Shown here piece after piece: positions 6,731-15,133 of a stretch of 18,483 nucleotides of DNA. A model generated the notes under the pieces. It ran no database searches and was not told the origin of the DNA. It saw only the letters and a program-made list of their open reading frames with translations. Every line of letters begins with the position of its first letter. Position 1 is the first letter of the stretch. This stretch comes from an uncultured Flavobacteriaceae bacterium (GTDB lineage: Bacteria; Bacteroidota; Bacteroidia; Flavobacteriales; Flavobacteriaceae), in the NCBI GenBank assembly GCA_947311745.1, contig CAMZLT010000235.1, positions 1 through 18,483 on the forward strand, in the 5' to 3' direction. The translations under genes and the position numbers were made by a program.

Positions 6731-8305
6731 ATGAGTACATTAACAAAATACAAATTTGAAGGTTCCGAAATGAACAATCAATTATTAATGGGACATCCAT
6801 CAGGATTGTTTATTTTATTTTTTACCGAAATGTGGGAACGTTTTTCGTATTACGGAATGCGTGCATTACTAGTTTTATTTTTAACGTCCTCTCTAATGGA
6901 TGGAGGTTGGGCTTGGAGTCGTGAAGAAGCAATGGGTCTTTACGGTACATATACCATGCTTGTATATTTTACACCAATATTTGGAGGAATTTTAGCAGAT
7001 AAAGTGTTAGGATATAGAACAGCAGTTGCAATAGGTGCTTTAATAATGACTATTGGTCACGCTTCAATGGCACTTAATACACCAACTACTTTATATGTTG
7101 GAATTGCTTGTTTAATAGCCGGTAACGGATTATTTAAACCAAACATTACCTCAATTATTAATGGTGTTTACAAAAATGCTCAAGAAAAAAAGGATGGTGC
7201 CTTTACCATTTTTTATATGGGAGTAAATGCAGGTGCATTTTTAGGAATCATGCTTTGTGGATATGTTGGTGAAACAAAAGGTTGGCATTATGGGTTTGGT
7301 CTTGCTGGAATTTTTATGTTCTTAGGAATGTTACAGTTTTGGTTTGCACAAGGAATTTTCGGAAAAGTAGGACTAAAACCTAGTAAAATTGAAGATGTTT
7401 CTGATGCAATTGATAATATAGATGATACAGAAGAAGAAACACAAGTTTCTAGTAAAGTTCAATTTGACAGATATATTGTGGTTGCTATTTTAGCAGTATT
7501 TACTATTTTCTTTTGGGCTTCTTTTGAACAAGCTGGTGGTTCGATGACTATTTTTGCAAAAGATTATACCAATAGAACTTTAGAAGGTAATGCCGCAAAT
7601 ATTTTTAGAATTTCAAATACGCTTTTAACAATTGTTCCGCTAATTATCATTACCTATGTATTACTTAGTTTATTTAAAATAACATTTAAAAAGTTTGCAC
7701 TTTCTAATATAATACTTGGAATAAGTTTTGCCATTATATGGTATATTGTTATAACAATGCTTATTGAACAATTTAGCAGTGAAAAAGCAATGATTCCTGC
7801 TTCTTGGTTTGGTATTTTAAATTCCTTTTATATAATTGCTTTTGCACCACTTGTTTCTAAAATTTGGGAAAGTAAATACAATCCTTCTGCAACGGTTAAA
7901 TTTGGAATAGGACTAATTTTGTTAGGTCTTGGATTTGGAGTGTTAGCTTATGGATCTGCTAGTATTCCGCAAGGAGCACAAACTGCATCAGTTAGTGTAA
8001 TTTGGTTAATATTGGCTTATTTATTACATACTTTAGGCGAATTAAGTTTATCACCAGTAGGTCTTTCTTATGTAAGTAAATTAGTGCCTGCATCTAAAAT
8101 TGCAATGATGTTTGGATTGTGGTATATTGCAGTAGGTATGGGGAATAAAGCTGCTGGAGCTATGGGAGGAATGATCGATACGATAACAGCTAAATATTCT
8201 ATGAGTACTTTCTTTTTAATATTTACATTTGTTCCTATTGTTGCAGGTTTAATATTAATGGCTTTAACACCTGTTGTAAAAAAACTAATGCACGGTGTAA
8301 AATAA
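6731..8305 (+). CDS. POT family proton-coupled oligopeptide transporter with extra two-helix insertion
   Basis: This 524-residue paralogue of the preceding gene has the same landmarks: EMWERFSYYG (Glu33, Glu36, Arg37), Lys136 in GLFKPNIT, Glu266 in FEQAGG and Glu437 in GELSLSP. Compared with its neighbour it carries about 70 additional residues at 284-353, between helix 7 and helix 8, which contain two strongly hydrophobic segments (about 297-315 and 323-345). This would make it a 14-helix protein, with the extra pair at a different place from the usual bacterial POT insertion between helices 6 and 7. An acidic cytoplasmic loop (about 219-237) is also present. ATG 6731 fits the spacing to helix 1; Met14 is a possible later start. 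The gene is third in the operon and is followed by a strong terminator at 8326-8360. Probably a di/tripeptide importer with a range different from its partner. Confidence 0.95.
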   Translation: MSTLTKYKFEGSEMNNQLLMGHPSGLFILFFTEMWERFSYYGMRALLVLFLTSSLMDGGWAWSREEAMGLYGTYTMLVYFTPIFGGILADKVLGYRTAVAIGALIMTIGHASMALNTPTTLYVGIACLIAGNGLFKPNITSIINGVYKNAQEKKDGAFTIFYMGVNAGAFLGIMLCGYVGETKGWHYGFGLAGIFMFLGMLQFWFAQGIFGKVGLKPSKIEDVSDAIDNIDDTEEETQVSSKVQFDRYIVVAILAVFTIFFWASFEQAGGSMTIFAKDYTNRTLEGNAANIFRISNTLLTIVPLIIITYVLLSLFKITFKKFALSNIILGISFAIIWYIVITMLIEQFSSEKAMIPASWFGILNSFYIIAFAPLVSKIWESKYNPSATVKFGIGLILLGLGFGVLAYGSASIPQGAQTASVSVIWLILAYLLHTLGELSLSPVGLSYVSKLVPASKIAMMFGLWYIAVGMGNKAAGAMGGMIDTITAKYSMSTFFLIFTFVPIVAGLILMALTPVVKKLMHGVK

Positions 8306-8325
8306 ATCATGAAAAAATAATTTAC

Positions 8326-8360
8326 ATAGCGGCGTTTTGTAAAAACGCCGCTATTTTTTT
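8326..8360 (+). terminator. Strong rho-independent terminator of the peptide-use operon
   Basis: A 13-bp stem is formed by 8326-8338 (core AGCGGCGTTTT) and 8342-8354 (core AAAACGCCGCT) around a GTA loop. A run of seven T ends at 8360. It lies 20 bases after the second transporter's stop and has a much higher G+C content than the surroundings. It would end the operon before the thioredoxin-like gene. Confidence 0.95.
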
Positions 8361-8380
8361 AATAAATCTTGCTTTTTTTG

Positions 8381-8388
8381 TAATTTCG
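8381..8388 (+). promoter_or_regulatory. Candidate -7 box for the thioredoxin-like gene
   Basis: TAATTTCG matches the Bacteroidota TAnnTTTG box with one mismatch and lies 40 bases before the start codon, just after the terminator. No well-placed TTG -33 element was found. Position supports it; sequence alone is weak. Confidence 0.35.
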
Positions 8389-8428
8389 GCACATAAATTG
8401 CAACTAAGCAAGTATAAATATATTTAAA

Positions 8429-8893
8429 ATGAAAAAAATACTTTTACTAATACTAATTATTACAAGCTTTAATAGTTTTGCCCAAAAAGAATTAAACTGG
8501 CTAACCGATTTTAACGAAGCAGCAAAACTATCCGTTAAAACAAAAAAACCAATACTTGCCAATTTTACAGGTAGTGATTGGTGTGGTTGGTGTAAAGTAT
8601 TACACAAAGAAGTATTTAGCACTCCTGAATTTGCAAAATGGGCAAAAAAGAATGTAATCCTATTAGTTGTAGATTTTCCAAGAAAAACAAAATTACCTAC
8701 TGCATTGCAAAAACAAAATAACGCTTTACAACGTGCTTTTGGTGTTAGAGGATATCCAACGGTTTGGCTTTTTAAACCCGGTGAAGGCGAAAACCCTAAA
8801 AAAGACATACAACCTCTAGGTAAAACAGGTTATGTACGTGGTGGTGCTAAAAAATGGATTGCAAGTATCGCACAATACTTACCAAAAAAATAA
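8429..8893 (+). CDS. Periplasmic thioredoxin-family protein (CGWC)
   Basis: This 154-residue exported protein has a typical signal peptide (1-18, cleaved after SFA). The mature part is a single thioredoxin fold of the thioredoxin_7/DUF255-like type. The redox motif is WCGWC with Cys52 and Cys55, preceded by NFTGSD. The cis-proline is Pro110 in GYPTVW, and a C-terminal helix ends the fold. No lipobox or membrane anchor is seen, so it is probably soluble in the periplasm. The likely role is reduction or exchange of disulfides in envelope proteins; partners such as DsbD-like proteins are not in the window. It stands alone between the operon terminator and the glp promoter region. The family assignment is firm; the specific substrate is unknown. 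Confidence 0.92.
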   Translation: MKKILLLILIITSFNSFAQKELNWLTDFNEAAKLSVKTKKPILANFTGSDWCGWCKVLHKEVFSTPEFAKWAKKNVILLVVDFPRKTKLPTALQKQNNALQRAFGVRGYPTVWLFKPGEGENPKKDIQPLGKTGYVRGGAKKWIASIAQYLPKK

Positions 8894-9036
8894 TTAAGAC
8901 ACTTGTTTTTTGTGGGAATTAGGCAAAAAGTCTGTGTAATCTAAAAAATTCTATCGCTACACTTCTTAAAATTTACTCTAAAGAGTTTGAATTTACAGCC
9001 CTATATCTTGAATTTATTTTAGACTATTTTACACCT

Positions 9037-9064
9037 CAAATGATATAAATAATTTATATCTTTG
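9037..9064 (+). promoter_or_regulatory. glp operon promoter with overlapping palindromic operator
   Basis: TATCTTTG (9057-9064) matches the TAnnTTTG -7 box exactly. Overlapping it is a perfect palindrome, GATATAAAT (9042-9050), A, ATTTATATC (9052-9060). Outer CAAA (9037-9040) and TTTG (9061-9064) extend the arms to 13 bp if T9041 is bulged. Binding of a dimeric repressor here would block the -7 box. The expected transcription start leaves a leader of under ten bases before ATG 9076. No -33 TTG is evident, which may mean that an activator contributes. The regulator is not encoded in the window. Confidence 0.65.
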
Positions 9065-9075
9065 TTACTTGAAAA

Positions 9076-10632
9076 ATGAAAAGAAATAAATTAATTAACA
9101 ATTTACAACAAGAAACTCTTTGGGATGTTGTAATTATTGGAGGAGGAGCAACAGGGTTAGGAGCAGCCGTTGAATCTGTTACAAGAGGATATAAAACATT
9201 ACTTTTAGAACAATTAGATTTTACCATTGGTACATCAAGTAGAAGTACAAAACTGGTTCACGGAGGAGTTCGGTATTTAGAACAAGGAAATATCTCTTTA
9301 GTTTTTGAAGCTTTAAAAGAACGTGGACTTCTATTTAAAAATGCACCACATTTAGTAAGTAACCAAACTTTTTTAATTCCGAGTTATTCGTGGTGGCACA
9401 AACCTTTTTACACTATTGGTTTAATAATTTACGACATACTTTCTGGTAGAAAATCATTTGGTAAATCCAGACCTTTTTCTAGAAAAAACACCATCAAAAA
9501 AATGCCAAACCTCATAAAAAAGCAATTAAGAGGCGGAATTGTATATCACGATGGACAATTTGACGATGCTCGTTTAGGTTTAAACCTTGCACAAACTGCT
9601 ATTCAAAACGGAGCAACCGTTTTAAATTACGTAAAAGTTACCGATTTAATTAAACAAAACGGAAAAGTAATAGGAGTTCAAGCTAAAGACCAAGAAACGC
9701 AACAAAAATTTAATATAAAAGCAAAAGTAGTTATCAATGCAACGGGTGTTTTTGTTGACGGAATTCTTAAAAAAGACAATCCTAAAGCAAAAAAGACAGT
9801 AAAACCAAGCCAAGGTGTACACATAATTATCAATAAAGAATTTTTACAATCCGATTTTGCTTTGCTAATACCAAAAACAAAAGATGGCAGAGTTTTATTT
9901 GCTGTTCCGTGGCACGACAAAGTGATTTTAGGTACAACCGACGAACCAAAAGAAAAACCAAGCATAGAACCACAAGCAACTGATAAAGAAATTGATTTCA
10001 TTTTAGAAACTGCCAGTAATTATTTAATAAAAAAACCAACAAGAAAAGATATTAAAAGCGTTTTTGCAGGATTACGACCACTTGCAGCTCCAAACGAGCA
10101 AGAAAAAACCAAAGAAATTTCCCGAAACCATAAAATTATGATTTCTAATTCTGGTTTAATATCTATCATTGGCGGAAAATGGACTACCTATCGCGAAATG
10201 GCTGAAGATGTTATTAATAAAGCACAAAAAACAGCGAATTTAGCTAAAGCAGAATCCATTACCGAAAACCTTAAAATTTATGGGTTTAAAGAGAAAAATG
10301 ATTTTAATAATCCTTTATATTTTTACGGAAGCGATTTAAAAAAAATTGAAAATTTAATAAAAAAAGACGCTTCTCTAGGCGAATTAATTTCTAAAAAATT
10401 ACATATAAATAAAGCACAAATTGTATTTGCAGTACAAAATGAATATGCAAGAAATACGTACGATATTTTAGCAAGACGAACTAGAGCCTTATTTTTAGAT
10501 GCTAAAGAGTGTATAAAAATTGCACCACAAGTAATTCAGATAATTGCAAAAGAACGCCAAAAAGATAAAAACTGGGAACAAAAAGAATTAACTATCTTTA
10601 CAGAAATTGCCAATAGATATCTTGCAAATTAA
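9076..10632 (+). CDS. glpD: FAD-dependent glycerol-3-phosphate dehydrogenase
   Basis: This 518-residue membrane-associated flavoenzyme oxidises sn-glycerol 3-phosphate to dihydroxyacetone phosphate and passes electrons to quinone. The dinucleotide-binding motif IIGGGATGLGA is at 20-30 and the acidic ribose-binding residue at the end of strand 2 is Glu45. The family signature SSRSTKLVHGGVRYLEQG is at 54-71. INATGVFVD is the second FAD region, and GGKWTTYREMAED near 375 is the C-terminal FAD-contact segment, followed by a DAO C-terminal helical domain. The length agrees with aerobic GlpD, and no GlpB or GlpC partners are present. It is the first gene of an operon with glpT 12 bases downstream and glpQ after that. 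Expression is probably controlled at the palindrome 12 bases upstream of the start codon. Confidence 0.96.
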   Translation: MKRNKLINNLQQETLWDVVIIGGGATGLGAAVESVTRGYKTLLLEQLDFTIGTSSRSTKLVHGGVRYLEQGNISLVFEALKERGLLFKNAPHLVSNQTFLIPSYSWWHKPFYTIGLIIYDILSGRKSFGKSRPFSRKNTIKKMPNLIKKQLRGGIVYHDGQFDDARLGLNLAQTAIQNGATVLNYVKVTDLIKQNGKVIGVQAKDQETQQKFNIKAKVVINATGVFVDGILKKDNPKAKKTVKPSQGVHIIINKEFLQSDFALLIPKTKDGRVLFAVPWHDKVILGTTDEPKEKPSIEPQATDKEIDFILETASNYLIKKPTRKDIKSVFAGLRPLAAPNEQEKTKEISRNHKIMISNSGLISIIGGKWTTYREMAEDVINKAQKTANLAKAESITENLKIYGFKEKNDFNNPLYFYGSDLKKIENLIKKDASLGELISKKLHINKAQIVFAVQNEYARNTYDILARRTRALFLDAKECIKIAPQVIQIIAKERQKDKNWEQKELTIFTEIANRYLAN

Positions 10633-10644
10633 AATTAAATAAAA

Positions 10645-11958
10645 ATGTCCGATAAAAACAAAACCCAAATAGACACCAAATACAAAAAAATGCGAATTCA
10701 AGTATTTGCAGGTATTTTTATAGGTTATGCAGGATATTATTTGGTTAGAAAAAACTTCTCTTTAGCAATGCCTGATTTAATTGCACAAGGTTTTACCAAA
10801 ACCGAACTTGGTTTTGCTCTATCAGGAGTTTCCATAGCTTACGGATTAAGTAAATTTTTAATGGGAAATATTTCCGATAGAAGCAACGCTAGAAAATTTA
10901 TGGCAATTGGTTTATTTCTTTCAGGAATGATTATGCTAATTATGGGTTTTTTTCCGTTTGCAACAGCATCGATAACTGCAATGTTTATACTATTATTACT
11001 CAACGGATGGTTTCAAGGAATGGGCTGGCCTCCAAGTGGTAGAATTATGGTACAGTGGTTTTCTATAAAAGAACGAGGTACAAAAATGGCTTTTTGGAAC
11101 ACAGCACATAATATTGGTGGAGGTTTAGTAGGACCAATAGCAATTTATGCTTTTGCTTATTTTAACGATTGGCATGCAAAATTTTACGTTCCAGGTATGT
11201 TTACAATTTTTATTTCTATTTTTATTTATTTAACCCTTCGTGATAGACCAGAAGTTGTAGGATTACCGCCAATTGAAGAATATAAAAACGATTATCCTGA
11301 AACTATTACAGGAATTGACCAAAACCAACGAATATCTGCAAGCGATATTTTTATAAAATATGTCTTTAAAAATAAGTTACTTTGGTTTATTGCACTAGCA
11401 AATGTTTTTGTGTATTTAGTTCGTTACGGAGTGCTAGATTGGGCACCAACCTATTTAAAAGAGGTAAAACACTTTTCACTTAACGAAAGCGGTTGGGCAT
11501 ATTTTTTATACGAATGGGCAGGAATTCCAGGTACAATTATAGCAGGTTTTGTTAGTGATAAATGGTTTAAAGGAAAACGAGCTCCTGTTAGTATTATTTA
11601 TATGATTTTAGTACTAATTTCAGTTTTAATTTATTGGAAAAACCCAGCAGGAAATCCACTAATTGACAACCTCGCATTGGTGGCAATAGGTTTTTTAATT
11701 TATGGTCCTGTAATGCTTATTGGCGTACAAGCCTTAGATTTAGTTCCTAAAAATGCAGCAGGAACAGCAGCAGGTTTTACAGGATTATTTGGCTATCTTG
11801 GTGGTGCCTTAACAGCTAATATATTAATTGGTTATTTAGTAGATAATTACGGTTGGAATAGTAGCTTTATTCTTTTAGTTGTAGCCTGTATTTTATCTAT
11901 TATTTTAATAGGATTTACTTGGATTTTAGAAAACAAACATCATAAAAAAACAACGTAA
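10645..11958 (+). CDS. glpT: Glycerol-3-phosphate transporter (OPA family antiporter)
   Basis: This 437-residue major facilitator of the organophosphate:phosphate antiporter family exchanges external glycerol-3-phosphate for inorganic phosphate. The E. coli GlpT phosphate-binding arginines have counterparts in Arg35 (YYLVRKNFSLAMP) and Arg260 (YLVRYGVLDW). His155 in WNTAHNIGGG matches the functional histidine of the antiporter. The segment GWFQGMGWPPSGR is also characteristic of the family. Twelve helices are expected. UhpT-like hexose-phosphate transport is possible for this family, but the glpD and glpQ neighbours make glycerol-3-phosphate the best call. The stop codon overlaps the start of glpQ (TAATG at 11956-11960), suggesting coupled translation. 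Confidence 0.93.
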   Translation: MSDKNKTQIDTKYKKMRIQVFAGIFIGYAGYYLVRKNFSLAMPDLIAQGFTKTELGFALSGVSIAYGLSKFLMGNISDRSNARKFMAIGLFLSGMIMLIMGFFPFATASITAMFILLLLNGWFQGMGWPPSGRIMVQWFSIKERGTKMAFWNTAHNIGGGLVGPIAIYAFAYFNDWHAKFYVPGMFTIFISIFIYLTLRDRPEVVGLPPIEEYKNDYPETITGIDQNQRISASDIFIKYVFKNKLLWFIALANVFVYLVRYGVLDWAPTYLKEVKHFSLNESGWAYFLYEWAGIPGTIIAGFVSDKWFKGKRAPVSIIYMILVLISVLIYWKNPAGNPLIDNLALVAIGFLIYGPVMLIGVQALDLVPKNAAGTAAGFTGLFGYLGGALTANILIGYLVDNYGWNSSFILLVVACILSIILIGFTWILENKHHKKTT

Positions 11959-13097
11959 TGAAAACAAATATAGCGATTATTATCGGAATAATTTTTCTTT
12001 TAGGATGTACCAAAAAAGAAATCAAAACCAGTAAAAAAGAATCTAAAATGTTAGTAAAAACTTTAAGTTTAAAAGCACAAAAAGTGCGAGATTACGTAAA
12101 GAAAAATGCTGTAATTGCACACAGAGGAAGTACCTATTGGACACCTGAAGAAACCGAACCAGCATATCGTTGGGCAAGAAATATCGGAGCAGATTATTTA
12201 GAACTAGATTTACAATTAACCAAAGATAATAAACTCGTTGCTTTTCACGATGATGACTTAAAAAGAACTACAAATGTTGCAACAATTTTTCCGAAAAGAA
12301 AAGATGTAACCATACACGATTTTACGCTTGCAGAATTACGTAAATTAGATGTAGGGTCGTGGTTTAATCAAAAAAATAAGGATAGAGCAAACAATAAATT
12401 TGTTAATTTAAAAATTCTTACACTAAAAGATATTATTAAAATTGCCGAAGGAAATAAATTGATTAAAGAACTAAAAAATGGCAAATGGACAGGTAATTTT
12501 AAATACGCCAAAGATCCTTCCGATAACGGAAATAGACCAGGAATTTACGTAGAAACGAAGCATCCAAAATCAAATATTGAAAAATATTTAGCACAAGAAT
12601 TAACCGAATTAGGTTGGAATATTAACACAAATCCAAAACAAATAAAAACGGAAAATGGCAAAATTGAAGTAGCAAACACAAATGCTCGTTTAATTTTACA
12701 ATCTTTTTCGCCTAAAAGCATTTTACAATTAGAAAAATATTTACCAAACATACCTAAATGTTTTCTACTTTGGAAACCAGATATGAAAGGCGATTTAAAA
12801 GAAACCTATATAGAGGCAATTAATTTTGCTGTAGAAAACAACGTACACATAATTGGTCCATCAATTGCAGGTGAACCAAATAATTACGAAGAATTAACCG
12901 ATATTTGGATGACCGATTTAATACATCAAGCAAAAATGAGTGTGCATCCATATACTTTTGATACGAATGAGCAATTACAAAAATATTCTAACAGAATAGA
13001 TGCTGTATTTACCAATCGAGCAGATTTGGCTATTCAGTTTTATAACTCTAAAGCTAAAATAGACGCAAAAAAAACACTAAACGAACTTAATTATTAA
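11958..13097 (+). CDS. glpQ: Glycerophosphodiester phosphodiesterase lipoprotein
   Basis: This 379-residue enzyme hydrolyses glycerophosphodiesters, the deacylated phospholipids, to glycerol-3-phosphate and an alcohol. A lipobox LLGC (Cys17) makes it an envelope lipoprotein. The TIM-barrel active site begins with AHRGS (His55, Arg56), followed by ELDLQLTKD (Glu82 and Asp84, metal ligands) and FHDDD (His97, Asp98), the classic GDPD pattern. YVETKHP at about 197-203 is the next metal-site strand. The start codon overlaps the glpT stop by one base. The operon order fits a path of periplasmic hydrolysis, uptake by GlpT and oxidation by GlpD. No terminator was found after the gene; only two bases separate it from the convergent M3 peptidase gene. 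Confidence 0.95.
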   Translation: MKTNIAIIIGIIFLLGCTKKEIKTSKKESKMLVKTLSLKAQKVRDYVKKNAVIAHRGSTYWTPEETEPAYRWARNIGADYLELDLQLTKDNKLVAFHDDDLKRTTNVATIFPKRKDVTIHDFTLAELRKLDVGSWFNQKNKDRANNKFVNLKILTLKDIIKIAEGNKLIKELKNGKWTGNFKYAKDPSDNGNRPGIYVETKHPKSNIEKYLAQELTELGWNINTNPKQIKTENGKIEVANTNARLILQSFSPKSILQLEKYLPNIPKCFLLWKPDMKGDLKETYIEAINFAVENNVHIIGPSIAGEPNNYEELTDIWMTDLIHQAKMSVHPYTFDTNEQLQKYSNRIDAVFTNRADLAIQFYNSKAKIDAKKTLNELNY

Positions 13098-13099
13098 AA

Positions 13100-15124
13100 T
13101 TATACCAATCCTGCTCGTTTTAACAAAGCATCTACACTTGGTTTTTTGCCTCTAAAATTTTCATATAATTTCATTGGTTTTTCTGTACCTCCTTTTGATA
13201 GAATGTTTTCTTTAAATTTAGAAGCAATTTCTTTATTAAAAATACCTTTTTCGGTAAAAAGAGCAAAGGCATCGGCATCTAAAACTTCTGCCCATTTGTA
13301 GGAGTAGTAACCAGCAGAATATCCGCCAGGGAAAATATGTGAAAAAGCAGTACTCATTGCGTTTTCAGCTACATCAGGGTATAAATTGGTTTTACTAAAA
13401 ACGCGATTTTCAATTTCTTTTACCAAATTGTATTCTGTTGGATTTTTACCATGCCATTCCATATCTAATAAACCAAAACTTAATTGTCGTAAAGTAGCCA
13501 TTCCTTCTAAAAAATTAGCGGCTTTTTTTATTTTTTCTATTAAATTTATCGGAATAATTTCATTGGTTTTATAATGTTTTGCAAAAAGATTTAAAGTTTC
13601 TTTTTGATATGCCCAATTTTCTAAAATTTGACTTGGTAGTTCTACAAAATCCCAATATACATTCGTGCCTGACAAACTTGGATAGGTTGTGTTTGCTAAC
13701 ATTCCGTGTAATGCATGTCCAAATTCATGAAACAACGTAGTAACTTCGTTAAAGGTTAGTAAAGATGGTTTTGTTTTGGTTGGTTTAGTAAAATTACAAA
13801 CAATAGAAATGTGTGGTCTAGAATTTTCGTTATTTTTTTTCCATTGCGATTTATACGAAGTCATCCAAGCTCCATTTCTTTTACCTTTACGTGGAAAAAA
13901 ATCAGCATAAAAAACAGCAATAAATTCGCCATTTGTATTGGTTACTTCGTACGCTTTTACATCGGAATGGTATGTGTCAATATCGTATGTTTCGGTAAAA
14001 ATTAAATCGTATAATTTATTGGCAACACTAAAAACACCTTGTAATACATTTTCTAATTTAAAATATGGTTTTAAGGCTTCATCATCTAAATCAAATTTTT
14101 GTTTTTTTAATTTTTCAGAATAAAATGCAGCATCCCATTTTTGAAAATTTTCAATACCATCTTTTTTTGCAAAATCACATAATTGTTTAAATTCACTTTC
14201 TGCTGCTGGTTTTGCTTTAACTAGTAAATCATTTAAAAAGCTAGTAACTGTTTTTGGGTTTTCTGCCATTCTTTCCTCTAAAACAAAATCGGCATGTGTT
14301 TTATATCCTAATAAATTTGCTCGTTTATACCTGTTTTTAGCAATTTCTAAAACAATGTTTTGGTTGTCGTATTTATTATTTTGAAAGCCTCTTTTACCAA
14401 ATGCAATGGCTAATTTTTTACGTAATTCTCGGTTTTCGGCATAAGTCATAAACGGAATATAACTTGGATAATCTAAAGTAATTAACCAACCTTCTTTTCC
14501 TTTTTGCTTAGCTAACATTTTAGCAGCTTCTTTTACGCCTTCTGGTAATCCTTTTAATTGGGTTTCATTTGTTAAAAACATTTCAAAAGAATTGCTTTCG
14601 GCAAGTACATTTTCGGAAAATTGTAATTTTAATTTTGCTAGAGTTTTATCTAAATCACGAAGTGTATCTTTATCGGTTTTGGATAAATTTGCTCCGTTTC
14701 TAACAAAATTTTTATAGTTTTTTTCTAAAAGTGTTTTTTGTTCGGTATTTAGATTTAAGGTTTCTTTTTTAGTATATAGTTCTTTAATCTTTGCAAATAA
14801 TTTTTCATTTAAACGAATATCATTACCAAATTCGGTTAATAAAGGCGATATTTCTTGTGCTATTTTTTGTAATTCATCATTTGTTTCGGCAGAATTTAAA
14901 TTAAAAAAAACACTAGAAATTCGGTCTAAAGTTGCACCTGAAAATTCTAATTTTTCAATGGTATTTTCAAAAGTTGGTGTTTCAGAAAGATTTACAATAG
15001 CGTCAATTTCTTGTCTTGCTTGTTTAATTGCTTCGGTAAAAGCAGGTTTAAAATGGCTGTTTTTAATTTTAGAAAATGGTGCTGTATTATGTTTCGTTTG
15101 AAATTTTTGTAATAATGGATTCAT
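13100..15124 (-). CDS. dcp: M3 family oligopeptidase (Dcp-like peptidyl-dipeptidase)
   Basis: This 674-residue zinc metallopeptidase of the thimet oligopeptidase family cleaves short peptides. The signature FHEFGHALHGML gives zinc ligands His466 and His470 with catalytic Glu467. WDFVELPSQ supplies the third ligand, Glu495, 29 residues after the first His, the same spacing as in E. coli Dcp. Late motifs FPGGYSAGYYSYKWAEVLDADAF contain the Tyr and His-region residues used for substrate binding. There is no signal peptide, so it is cytoplasmic and probably completes breakdown of imported or intracellular peptides. It starts nine bases after the purE stop and is probably cotranscribed. Oligopeptidase A (PrlC) activity is an alternative within the family. 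Confidence 0.93.
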   Translation of the reverse strand: MNPLLQKFQTKHNTAPFSKIKNSHFKPAFTEAIKQARQEIDAIVNLSETPTFENTIEKLEFSGATLDRISSVFFNLNSAETNDELQKIAQEISPLLTEFGNDIRLNEKLFAKIKELYTKKETLNLNTEQKTLLEKNYKNFVRNGANLSKTDKDTLRDLDKTLAKLKLQFSENVLAESNSFEMFLTNETQLKGLPEGVKEAAKMLAKQKGKEGWLITLDYPSYIPFMTYAENRELRKKLAIAFGKRGFQNNKYDNQNIVLEIAKNRYKRANLLGYKTHADFVLEERMAENPKTVTSFLNDLLVKAKPAAESEFKQLCDFAKKDGIENFQKWDAAFYSEKLKKQKFDLDDEALKPYFKLENVLQGVFSVANKLYDLIFTETYDIDTYHSDVKAYEVTNTNGEFIAVFYADFFPRKGKRNGAWMTSYKSQWKKNNENSRPHISIVCNFTKPTKTKPSLLTFNEVTTLFHEFGHALHGMLANTTYPSLSGTNVYWDFVELPSQILENWAYQKETLNLFAKHYKTNEIIPINLIEKIKKAANFLEGMATLRQLSFGLLDMEWHGKNPTEYNLVKEIENRVFSKTNLYPDVAENAMSTAFSHIFPGGYSAGYYSYKWAEVLDADAFALFTEKGIFNKEIASKFKENILSKGGTEKPMKLYENFRGKKPSVDALLKRAGLV

Positions 15125-15133
15125 CTAGTGTAT

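Noticed and set aside
8404..8808. 134-codon minus-strand reading frame opposite the thioredoxin-like gene
   Set aside because: It is fully antisense to a well-supported gene and the translation looks like no known protein.
8975..8986. Small palindrome ACTCT-AA-AGAGT upstream of glpD
   Set aside because: Short arms, about 90 bases upstream of the -7 box, and not repeated; likely chance.
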